Shown: piece after piece, positions 1-7,837 of the stretch | Layout: each line of letters opens with the position of its first letter | Numbering within the stretch: position 1 is the first letter of the stretch | Assembly (NCBI RefSeq): GCF_018494085.1 | Contig: NZ_JABBFP010000005.1 | Location: 1 to 64,000, forward strand | Source: Rosenbergiella collisarenosi | Lineage (GTDB): Bacteria > Pseudomonadota > Gammaproteobacteria > Enterobacterales > Enterobacteriaceae | DNA: 64,000 nucleotides | Direction: 5' to 3' | The notes under the pieces: model-generated | Seen by the model: the letters and a program-made list of their open reading frames with translations, nothing else | What the model was told of the DNA's origin: nothing | Databases searched by the model: none | Made by a program: the position numbers and the translations under genes

Positions 1-74
1 TCCGTAGCTCAGCTGGATAGAGTACTCGGCTACGAACCGAGCGGTCGGAGGTTCGAATCCTCCCGGATGCACCA
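1..74 (+). tRNA. tRNA-Arg (anticodon ACG), 5' end cut by window edge
   Basis: The cloverleaf is readable: D arm around AGCTCAGCTGGATAGAGT, anticodon stem CTCGG/CCGAG with loop CTACGAA (anticodon ACG), T arm GGTTCGAATCC, and an encoded 3' CCA. The 3' acceptor strand ends in GGATGCACCA, so the first three bases (GCA) lie before base 1. In E. coli tRNA-Arg(ACG) genes also lie upstream of gshA, so the context fits. Confidence 0.95.
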
Positions 75-256
75 TAAGTCTCTTCTCCCTAAATCTATAA
101 TTTTTATTAAATAATTCAATCGTTCTACGCTAAGATAGCTTTTTGCCGTTATAGCATCTAAGGTTTAGTCATGTCCGCGACAATTCGCCGACAATCGGCT
201 AGAGTAATGCCTGACTAATGATTGAATTAAAAAGACTTTCACCAAGGGAGGTGTCA

Positions 257-1819
257 GTGTTACCTGACGTTACTAACGCGTTACGCTGGCTGCAACAACA
301 GCCACAGCTCTTAACCGGGATTGGTCGAGGAATTGAACGAGAATCTCTGCGTGTTCGGGCTGATGGTGCCTTGTCGGAACAAGGGCATCCTGCTGCGCTT
401 GGATCAGCACTGACTCACGATTGGATTATTACGGATTTCGCGGAAGCATTAATGGAATTTGTAACACCTGTTGATCGTGATATTCCTCACTTGTTAACCT
501 TCCTGCGTGACCTTCATCGCCACGTTGCCAAAAAACTGGGTGATGAAAGACTGTGGCCATTCAGTATTCCAGGAAAGATTACTGATCCGCAAACTATCGA
601 GCTTGCCAATTATGGTTCCTCTAACTTAGGTCAGATGAAGCATATCTATCGTCAAGGTCTTAAACACCGCTACGGTTCTCTGATGCAGGTGATTTCAGGG
701 ATCCACTATAACTTCTCACTACCGACCGCATTTTGGGAAGCGCGCGCAACAGCCGAGAACGACTCTCGCCCCTTGCAAGATGTTGCGTCCGACGGGTATT
801 TAGGACTGATCCGCAACTATTATCGTTTCGGCTGGATTATTCCTTATCTTTTCGGTGCATCGCCAGCCGTGTGTGAAAGCTTTCTTAGCGATACGTCGGT
901 GTTGGAGACGATGGAAAGTGACGGGCAAGGGACTCGTTGGTTCCCTTATGCGACATCGTTGCGACTGAGCGATCTGGGCTACACCAATAAATCGCAAAGT
1001 GGTTTAGCTATTTCGTTCAACTCTTTAGATGAATACGTTGCGGGCCTGAAACAGGCAATCGCTACCCCTTCAGCGGCCTATGAAAAAATGGGCTTATTCG
1101 ATGCGCAGCAGCGTCGTATTCAACTTAATACCAACGTTCTACAAATCGAAAATGAGCTCTACGCACCTATCCGGCCAAAGCGGGTGATCCGTCGTGGTGA
1201 GGCGCCTTCCGATGCCTTGCAGCGGGGGGGCATTGAATATATTGAAGTACGTTCCTTAGATATTAATCCTTTCTCTGCCACCGGGATCAGCGAAGAGCAA
1301 GTGCGTTTTCTTGATGTATTCCTGGTCTGGTGCGCATTGATAGATTCACCCGATATGGATGCCGCACAGCTAAATTTCGTCAAGGGTAACTGGAACAGCG
1401 TCATTATGCAGGGTCGTAAGCCAGGCCTTAGCCTAAAAGGTGAATGTGGCCAGCATAATTTCTCCTTACAAGAAGCGGGACTTGCACTTTTTGACGGCCT
1501 AGATACCATTGCGCAGATCCTCGATGGAGAGCCGAATGGCCCTTATCAAACAACGTGTCAACGGCTACGCGGGATGATCGTAGACCCTGAAAGTACCTAT
1601 TCAGGTAAAATTCTTAGTGTGATAAAACAGGAAGGGTTTGTTGGGAGCGGTGTCACGTTGGCAGAGAACTATCGCCAGGCGTTGCAGCAAGAACCGCTAG
1701 AGATCCTCACCGAAGATATTTTCGCTAAGAAGGCAGCAGAGTCGCTTGCTGAGCAGCAGGATATCGAGGCGAATGACACGCTGACATTTGAACAGTATCT
1801 CGCTTCCCGAAACGGCTAG
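257..1819 (+). CDS. gshA: glutamate-cysteine ligase, GTG start
   Basis: Gamma-glutamylcysteine synthetase, the first step of glutathione synthesis, joining L-Glu and L-Cys with ATP in the cytoplasm. The sequence is collinear with the E. coli enzyme over its full length (GIGRGIERESLRV, LTHDWIITDFAEALMEF, MQVISGIHYNFSLP, YIEVRSLDINPF). An in-frame ATG exists at 218. GTG at 257 is preferred because a strong ribosome site AAGGGAGG lies at about 244-251 and the protein then starts VLPDV, matching E. coli MIPDV, giving 520 residues against 518. The ATG at 218 would add 13 unconserved residues and lacks a good ribosome site. luxS follows on the same strand, with the antisense micA gene between, as in E. 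coli. Confidence 0.95.
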   Translation: MLPDVTNALRWLQQQPQLLTGIGRGIERESLRVRADGALSEQGHPAALGSALTHDWIITDFAEALMEFVTPVDRDIPHLLTFLRDLHRHVAKKLGDERLWPFSIPGKITDPQTIELANYGSSNLGQMKHIYRQGLKHRYGSLMQVISGIHYNFSLPTAFWEARATAENDSRPLQDVASDGYLGLIRNYYRFGWIIPYLFGASPAVCESFLSDTSVLETMESDGQGTRWFPYATSLRLSDLGYTNKSQSGLAISFNSLDEYVAGLKQAIATPSAAYEKMGLFDAQQRRIQLNTNVLQIENELYAPIRPKRVIRRGEAPSDALQRGGIEYIEVRSLDINPFSATGISEEQVRFLDVFLVWCALIDSPDMDAAQLNFVKGNWNSVIMQGRKPGLSLKGECGQHNFSLQEAGLALFDGLDTIAQILDGEPNGPYQTTCQRLRGMIVDPESTYSGKILSVIKQEGFVGSGVTLAENYRQALQQEPLEILTEDIFAKKAAESLAEQQDIEANDTLTFEQYLASRNG

Positions 1820-1834
1820 CGATCGATAGACAAG

Positions 1835-1905
1835 AAAAAGGCCACGTCATTGTGGCCGAATAACATCTTAGTTGTCAGGATGATGATAACAAATGCGCGT
1901 CTTTC
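1835..1905 (-). ncRNA. micA: MicA small RNA (OmpA-repressing, Hfq-dependent)
   Basis: Read on the minus strand from 1905, the sequence begins GAAAGACGCGCATTTGTTAT and continues CATCATCCTG, matching the 5' half of E. coli MicA, which pairs with ompA mRNA. It ends in a terminator with stem GGCCAC/GTGGCC (plus strand 1840-1857) followed by a U run. The length of about 71 nt agrees with the 72 nt of E. coli MicA, as does its place between gshA and luxS, divergent from luxS. In E. coli it is made under envelope stress and lowers outer membrane protein synthesis. Confidence 0.93.
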
Positions 1906-1911
1906 ATAGAG

Positions 1912-1938
1912 TAAGACGCAGTGCAGCGTAAAAAGTTC
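1912..1938 (-). promoter_or_regulatory. sigma-E-type promoter of micA
   Basis: On the minus strand GAACTT (plus 1933-1938) is followed after 16 nt by TCTTA (plus 1912-1916), 6 nt before the MicA start. This fits the RpoE consensus GAACTT-N16-TCnnA and the known RpoE control of micA. Confidence 0.8.
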
Positions 1939-1973
1939 ATCAAAATCGAAATTTTTTTTTAGCGAGGTGAAAT

Positions 1974-2489
1974 ATGCCGTTATTGGATAGCTTTACAGTA
2001 GACCACACACGCATGGCTGCACCAGCAGTTCGTGTTGCGAAGACCATGAACACTCCGCACGGCGATACCATCACCGTATTTGACCTCCGTTTCTGTATTC
2101 CTAACAAGGAAGTGATGCCTGAGCGTGGGATCCACACGTTAGAACACCTCTTCGCGGGCTTTATGCGTAATCACCTAAATGGTGACGGTGTAGAGATCAT
2201 CGATATTTCTCCGATGGGATGCCGCACCGGTTTTTATATGAGCCTGATTGGCACGCCAGCGGAACAACGCGTGGCAACGGCTTGGAAAGCGGCGATGGAG
2301 GACGTACTGAAAGTCCAAGATCAGAAGAAAATCCCTGAGCTGAACGAATACCAATGTGGGACCTATGAGATGCACTCTCTGACTGAGGCGCAAGATATCG
2401 CACGTCATATCATTTCCCACGACGTACGGGTTAACCATAACCAAGAGTTAGAGTTACCGCCTGAGACGCTAAAAGAGTTAGAGATCTAA
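1974..2489 (+). CDS. luxS: S-ribosylhomocysteine lyase (autoinducer-2 synthesis)
   Basis: LuxS cleaves S-ribosylhomocysteine to homocysteine and DPD, the precursor of autoinducer-2, as part of the activated methyl cycle. The 171-residue length matches E. coli. The metal ligands are visible in HTLEH (residues about 54-58) and in the Cys of [11 protein letters not shown] near residue 126; the catalytic Cys is in GCRTGFYMS near residue 84. The ribosome site AGCGAGGTG precedes the ATG. A rho-independent terminator follows directly, so luxS is a single-gene unit. Confidence 0.97.
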   Translation: MPLLDSFTVDHTRMAAPAVRVAKTMNTPHGDTITVFDLRFCIPNKEVMPERGIHTLEHLFAGFMRNHLNGDGVEIIDISPMGCRTGFYMSLIGTPAEQRVATAWKAAMEDVLKVQDQKKIPELNEYQCGTYEMHSLTEAQDIARHIISHDVRVNHNQELELPPETLKELEI

Positions 2490-2519
2490 CGCTTTCTACG
2501 CCCATCAACTGTCAATAAG

Positions 2520-2555
2520 CCGCGATCGGAAGTTAACCGACTCGCGGTTTTTTTT
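2520..2555 (+). terminator. rho-independent terminator of luxS
   Basis: Stem CCGCGA (2520-2525) pairs with TCGCGG (2542-2547), followed by eight T residues. Confidence 0.9.
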
Positions 2556-2592
2556 ATAATGACGATCACAAATGGCGTAAATAACTTTTAAA

Positions 2593-2621
2593 TTGGTTGT
2601 AATTAGCTAGTTCAGTATGTT
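2593..2621 (+). promoter_or_regulatory. possible sigma-70 promoter of the RHS operon
   Basis: TTGGTT (2593-2598) and TATGTT (2616-2621) are separated by 17 nt, just past the luxS terminator and about 65 nt before the first gene of the exported-protein operon. Only motif and position support it. Confidence 0.4.
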
Positions 2622-2687
2622 TTATAGACATTGACGTGCAAGGAATGCACAGATCTCTGGTGTCACCAACACCCAAGGAGCGCAAGG

Positions 2688-4868
2688 ATGCCTGCTGAAC
2701 GACGATTTCCCCGCCTTTATTCTGTTATTTTCCCGTTCCTTATTTACTGTAGTGTAAGTGTTCTCTCTTTGATGAGTTTGTGCTCGACTGCGCGAGCGGT
2801 AGAAGCACAGTGCGCAGAAATAAAATTTAGTTTGAGCCAGCAGGCTACTTTCGAGCGCCAAGCGTTCGATGCAAGACTGACCTTACATAACGCTAGCCCT
2901 TTACCTCTAACCGACGTTAAGGTCGAATTACGCTTCTTAGACACGCAATTGCAGCCAGTCCTGGCTTCAATGGAAAGTGTATCGAGTCAGGCGAGTTTTT
3001 TTTACCAGTTACTTGCTCCGTCGATGGGTCTATCCACGGTCACGGCTCAGCGCGCGGAGACGCTGCATTGGCAAATTATTCCGACCAGAGGGGCGGCAGT
3101 GAGCGCCACTACGCGTTATTACTTGGCGGCGAAAGTCAGCTATACCCAAGGGGAACGCCGAGAAGAGTTTGACGTCCAGCCAGTTGCCATCGTGGTGAAA
3201 CCGCTTCCTGAACTTACCGTCGATTACTTCCTGCCTATCGAGGTCTATGGAGACGATCCTTTCACCGCGGAAATTGAACCGCCGATCCCGTTTATGCTAG
3301 GCGTACGCGTTAAAAATAGTGGGGCGAGTCCCTCCATCGCGACGACCATTGAATCGGCGCAACCGACTATTCGTGAAAATCAGCAGAATCTCCTTACGCA
3401 GTGGAAGCTGTTATCGACGCGGGTGGGGGCACAACCGGCTGAACGGCGTATGCAATTGAATCTTGGCAATATTGATCCTGATAGTGCTCGCGTGGGGCGG
3501 TGGATTATGACTTCCCAGCTTTCAGGAAGATTTGTTGATTTCACTGCGTCCATTCGCCATGGTGACGCGCTCGGGGGGGAACTCACTTCACTCATTAAAC
3601 AGGCTCGTCAGTGGTCTTTATTACATGATGTATTGGATACCCGCGCGGGCCGGGACGATATTCTCGATTTCTTGGTCATTGAAGGCAATGGACTTCGTTT
3701 GTTCAGTTCTGAAGGCGACGACACAGAGGTCAGCGATGTATCAATCGACACGACAAGCCAACGCAAAAATCACTACCTCAGCCTATCTCTGCCAAAAAAC
3801 GCCCATTTTCGTTACGTAAAAATTGACGATCCTTGGAAAGGACAAAAACCGTTACGCGCTGCCTATCGTGGCGACGGTTCGAGCCTCCCTTCGGCCAATG
3901 CATGGTTATCAAAAACGCGAAATGCACAGCTGCAATGGCACTACAGCATCAATGTCTTTTTACCCCCCGGTCGCGAAGAAACCGTTATTGCCGAATTTTC
4001 CGAACCTTCAAGTGAGAACAGCGGACAGATTACGGGAAGAGTATTTTATGACAAGAATGGCAATGGACTTGTGGATAAGAGAGAGCGGGGCGTGGCTAAG
4101 GTGCCGCTTACGCTGAAAGGTATCGATAGTCAGGGACGGCGATGGTTACAAAAAGTGAAGGCCGATAGAGCTGGGCGGTTCAGTTTCGATAAGCTGGCGG
4201 CAGGGACTTGGAGTGTTAACGTTGAGCCGGTTTCCGGTTTTGTTGACGGAAAATCGTCACCAGGGACGGCTTCTGGACATGCGGTTGCGGGTCAGATCCG
4301 CGATATAGCTTTATCGCCGGGTGAAAAGGTTAACCAATTATTATTTGCTAAACAGGCAGCGATTCTCCCAGACGTTGGCCGGGCTGATCTCGAGATTAAA
4401 TGGGTTCTCCCTTCCGTTATGGCGCAGAGTTATCAGCCCTGGTCAGTCATGCTGATCGTTAATAATCGCTCACCGCTGTCTGCCAAAGACGTACGCGTCC
4501 AAGTGCCTTGGCCGACACGCAGTATCTCGTACAAAAAAAGTCGTAGTTGGTCGATTCAACAGGGTGCGCTTAGTGAACATCCCAGCCATTGGCTACAGGG
4601 CGAATGGAATATTGGGAAAATGGCGGCTAACAGCCAAAAGGCACTGGTGATAGAGGGTTTCATCCGCCTTAACGCTCGACCACAAAAGGTGAATTTTTTT
4701 GCACAGGTCGGCAGCGAAAATCCCGACGATAATCTTGACAATAATGTGGCCCAGCAGTCGATAGTGGTCAGTGAATATCAGCAAAAAAATCCCCTTAACT
4801 TTGATTTTAACCAATGGATTGAAGATAAGTTAGCGGCGTTGGCCAGCAAGGCTATGTCGAAGCCGTAA
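2688..4868 (+). CDS. exported Ig-like/SdrD_B-like companion protein of the RHS locus
   Basis: A 726-residue secreted protein of unknown function. ATG 2688 is chosen over an upstream in-frame ATG (2631) because AAGGAG lies 7 nt before it and a Sec signal peptide then starts at once (hydrophobic residues about 10-33, ending ARAVEA). Residues about 40-170 form a beta-rich domain. A distinctive block at about 175-215 contains LPELTVDYFLP, YGDDPFTAEIEPPIPF and LGVRVKNSG. Residues about 446-520 resemble an SdrD_B/Cna_B-type domain with the calcium-loop pattern DKNGNGLVDKRE. A CARDB-like domain follows near 570-700. The next gene starts 8 nt after the stop and the RHS gene follows, so the three are probably co-transcribed. 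A surface or periplasmic partner of the RHS protein is inferred from position only. Confidence 0.85.
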   Translation: MPAERRFPRLYSVIFPFLIYCSVSVLSLMSLCSTARAVEAQCAEIKFSLSQQATFERQAFDARLTLHNASPLPLTDVKVELRFLDTQLQPVLASMESVSSQASFFYQLLAPSMGLSTVTAQRAETLHWQIIPTRGAAVSATTRYYLAAKVSYTQGERREEFDVQPVAIVVKPLPELTVDYFLPIEVYGDDPFTAEIEPPIPFMLGVRVKNSGASPSIATTIESAQPTIRENQQNLLTQWKLLSTRVGAQPAERRMQLNLGNIDPDSARVGRWIMTSQLSGRFVDFTASIRHGDALGGELTSLIKQARQWSLLHDVLDTRAGRDDILDFLVIEGNGLRLFSSEGDDTEVSDVSIDTTSQRKNHYLSLSLPKNAHFRYVKIDDPWKGQKPLRAAYRGDGSSLPSANAWLSKTRNAQLQWHYSINVFLPPGREETVIAEFSEPSSENSGQITGRVFYDKNGNGLVDKRERGVAKVPLTLKGIDSQGRRWLQKVKADRAGRFSFDKLAAGTWSVNVEPVSGFVDGKSSPGTASGHAVAGQIRDIALSPGEKVNQLLFAKQAAILPDVGRADLEIKWVLPSVMAQSYQPWSVMLIVNNRSPLSAKDVRVQVPWPTRSISYKKSRSWSIQQGALSEHPSHWLQGEWNIGKMAANSQKALVIEGFIRLNARPQKVNFFAQVGSENPDDNLDNNVAQQSIVVSEYQQKNPLNFDFNQWIEDKLAALASKAMSKP

Positions 4869-4876
4869 TATTCAGG

Positions 4877-7789
4877 ATGAAAATTATGCAAAGAGCAAGA
4901 AGAACGCTGACGATCAGTGCTTACTTACATCGTTTGGCGGTAGCGTTGGTGTTGTGCGGTGGGATAGGGGTATCCCCCGCTTTTTCCGCCGTAAAACTCG
5001 TCGAATTTGGTGTGTATGCCGCCGTCGGGAATATCCCGATCGGCTTTAGTTTCAATTATTACGGTAAACCGGTTGAGACGGTAGATATAAGCCGTTATGG
5101 CATTCTCTTGATGGAATCGCGAGGGATTGCGCCGATGTATAATAACTTCCCGCTTCCTTACCGCCGCAGTGCACTGTATGTGTTCTGGGATAGTTTAGAT
5201 GCTTTTAATCGTGATGCGGTCGGGCGTGTTCACTACGAAACCCAAGGTGTCGCCCCTAACCGTCAATTTATCGTGCAGTGGAGCAATTTCACCGCAGGAC
5301 TGGCCAAACAGCCTGTAGGCGATTTCCAAATCATACTCGATGAAAATTCAGGCAGCATTAAATACCAATACCGCAATCAACAAGGCAGCTCAACGGTGGG
5401 TAGTAATGCAACCATTGGTATCGAAGGGCCTAACCTGAAATTTATCCAGATTGGCTACCGTGATCAGTATGTAGTGGGGGATCAGCAGGCCATTTTATTT
5501 ACACCGTTACGTGACTCGCTTGATTACCGCGTCAATAAACAGGCTGACTTCTCCTTTATTGACCTCACTCTCGCGGCGCCGCCAACGGGACATTATCTTT
5601 TACCCGAGGGTAACGAAGTGAGCGGGGAGACGGTTGACATTGAAATCGTCACCGACGCTCCAGAGGTTCAACACATTGCCTCGGTCGATTTTTTTGTCAA
5701 CGAACAATGGCTTTCGCGACAGTTAACAACGCCATGGCGGACAACATGGTCGACGACAGCGTATGAAAAAGGCCGTTATCGGCTAAAAGCGGTGATCGCA
5801 AACCGTGATAACCGTACTACCACTCTAACTAAAACGGTTTTATTGCAAAAAGAACCGCCACCGACCCAGGCTTCCCCTTATTTAGCACAAATCATAGATA
5901 TTTCACCGCCCGTTTCCTGGCTGCCCGGTCAGTCGATCGTCTTGAAAGGGAAAGCTTGGACGCGTGAAGGGACGCTACCTGCTAAACAGCAACCCTTAAT
6001 CCTTCATCTACGTCGCGACGAGCAGATCCGCTCGTTGCATCTTAACAGCGATGCTGAGGGTAACTTCCACTATTCCTTTATGCCGAAATTCAGCGATAAC
6101 GGTCAATGGCAGGCAACCGTCACGCATCCTGACGAAAAAGAGCTGCATGTTCAGCCAGAGCAATCATTCCGTGTTGAACAACTCTTATTCAGCCCGACAC
6201 AGCAAGAATTGGCGGTGAGCAACAATGAACCAATGAGGATCAGTAGTGAAGCGACGACCGCTGCCTCCGTTAAAGGGTTATATTGGACGCTAAGGGCTAA
6301 GGATCAACCTAGCAAGCGGTTACCTGCCGGGGTCAGCCTGAGTAAAACGCCAGGTATTGATATCGCAGCGGGTAAACAGGCCGAGCTGACGGCTGAATTA
6401 ACGATTTTACCCACAGCAGGGAGTCAAGGGCAGGTTACCCTCACTGCGCTAAGTCCGTTATCCGCCGATCATTCTCGTGGCCAACTCAGCGTGAACTGGC
6501 ATCGTGTACCTGATAGGGCCAAACTGACCCTTAGTCCTCAGCGACTCAATATCGGCTTAACACGGGGAACCCTGCATACCGAGACTGTGCAGTTAAAAAA
6601 CGAGGGGAACCGGCCTGCCGAACAATTACAGTTAAGGTTGGTAGATGATCAGGGTAAACCGGCACCTGACTGGATATTCTTCTCGTCACCCACCCTCCTG
6701 GGGACTCTTGCCCAAGGGGAAACCCTGTTATTTGAATTAACGGCAGTTCCCCCGGCGACGGTGGATGAGGGAGATTATCGATTTCGGGTAATGATAAAAG
6801 ATGACCGCCATGCAGAACTCTCCTTACCGGTGCAATTAGCGATCAGTCAGTCGGGGCAATCTCGATTATCCTTCCATCTTACCGACATCTATACCGCAAC
6901 GAAGGATAAGACTGGGAAAGACATTACGGGCATCAATGGGGCAACGATTGTCTTACAAAATGAAGCTGTTCTGAGTCAATTATGGACTCTGACCAGCAAT
7001 GAACAGGGAGAAGCTTCCATTGAGGGGATTGCGCCGGGAACCTACCTTTGGCGTATCAGCGCCGATCAGCATCAAAGCCGTCAGGGCAGAATGGTGGTTA
7101 ATCCTGGGGAAAATGTACAGTCTGTTTTTCTTGATTACCAAACGGTCACTATTCATTTTGAGGTGAAACCGACGACAATTGATGATCGTTATGAGATTGA
7201 GCTTACTACGACCTTTCAGACTGATGTGCCGGCCCCCGTCCTAGTTATTCGTCCAGCAGCGATAAACTTAGCGGGGTTAACCCCCGGTTCAGAGAAACGC
7301 GGCACCCTTACCCTTTCGAATCATGGCCTGATCCATGCCGAGAATATCGAGATGAGATTGCCGGCCTCAGACCCACGCTTTACCTATCACTTTACTCAGT
7401 CGATACCGAAAACGTTACTCCCGGGTGAACAAATCTCGTTAGGTTATCGAGTCACTGCGCGACCGCCATCAGCCGTCGAAACGGGGGGGATGCGACGAAA
7501 CGAGACCGCAGCAAATGCCGGGTGTTCCTCCTACCACGCGCCAGTGAAAGTGGGGTGGCAAAGTACTTGCGCAAGCGGTCAACGGGTTGCACAACAAAGC
7601 CAAGCACTCTTCTATGAACTCTCCGGGGCAAGCTGTAGCCAGACTAATTTGGAGTTAGATTGGCAGGGAGGAAATGCTAATTCCCTCGACTGGCTCCCTA
7701 TCGCTAGCAATATTTTGACAGTAGGTTGTACACCTGACTGCGATGCTGGCTGTTGTCAACCACAAGGGAAGGTGGCTGGGGATAGGTAA
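4877..7789 (+). CDS. exported multi-domain Ig-like protein with NIDO-like N terminus and Cys-rich tail
   Basis: A 970-residue exported protein of unknown function. A signal peptide is visible (LAVALVLCGGIGVSPAFSA, cleavage near residue 37). The first domain (about 38-215) has the pattern of nidogen-like sandwich domains: IGFSFNYYGK, SRYGILLM, ALYVFWDSLDAF, GVAPNRQFIVQWSNF. Ig-like units follow at about 240-325 and 340-440. Near 660-760 there is a carboxypeptidase-regulatory-like fold (TLTSNEQGEASIEGIAPGTY), then a CARDB-like domain. The last 90 residues hold seven Cys (ending CTPDCDAGCCQPQG), suggesting disulfides and so an extracytoplasmic site. A second ATG at 4886 has the better-spaced AGGA and may be the true start. 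It lies between the other exported gene and the RHS gene; a scaffold or adhesin role is inference. Confidence 0.85.
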   Translation: MKIMQRARRTLTISAYLHRLAVALVLCGGIGVSPAFSAVKLVEFGVYAAVGNIPIGFSFNYYGKPVETVDISRYGILLMESRGIAPMYNNFPLPYRRSALYVFWDSLDAFNRDAVGRVHYETQGVAPNRQFIVQWSNFTAGLAKQPVGDFQIILDENSGSIKYQYRNQQGSSTVGSNATIGIEGPNLKFIQIGYRDQYVVGDQQAILFTPLRDSLDYRVNKQADFSFIDLTLAAPPTGHYLLPEGNEVSGETVDIEIVTDAPEVQHIASVDFFVNEQWLSRQLTTPWRTTWSTTAYEKGRYRLKAVIANRDNRTTTLTKTVLLQKEPPPTQASPYLAQIIDISPPVSWLPGQSIVLKGKAWTREGTLPAKQQPLILHLRRDEQIRSLHLNSDAEGNFHYSFMPKFSDNGQWQATVTHPDEKELHVQPEQSFRVEQLLFSPTQQELAVSNNEPMRISSEATTAASVKGLYWTLRAKDQPSKRLPAGVSLSKTPGIDIAAGKQAELTAELTILPTAGSQGQVTLTALSPLSADHSRGQLSVNWHRVPDRAKLTLSPQRLNIGLTRGTLHTETVQLKNEGNRPAEQLQLRLVDDQGKPAPDWIFFSSPTLLGTLAQGETLLFELTAVPPATVDEGDYRFRVMIKDDRHAELSLPVQLAISQSGQSRLSFHLTDIYTATKDKTGKDITGINGATIVLQNEAVLSQLWTLTSNEQGEASIEGIAPGTYLWRISADQHQSRQGRMVVNPGENVQSVFLDYQTVTIHFEVKPTTIDDRYEIELTTTFQTDVPAPVLVIRPAAINLAGLTPGSEKRGTLTLSNHGLIHAENIEMRLPASDPRFTYHFTQSIPKTLLPGEQISLGYRVTARPPSAVETGGMRRNETAANAGCSSYHAPVKVGWQSTCASGQRVAQQSQALFYELSGASCSQTNLELDWQGGNANSLDWLPIASNILTVGCTPDCDAGCCQPQGKVAGDR

Positions 7790-7837
7790 TCCCTGAACTC
7801 ACTCCTTACGCCCTCGGCGAATGCAAGGATGCATACA

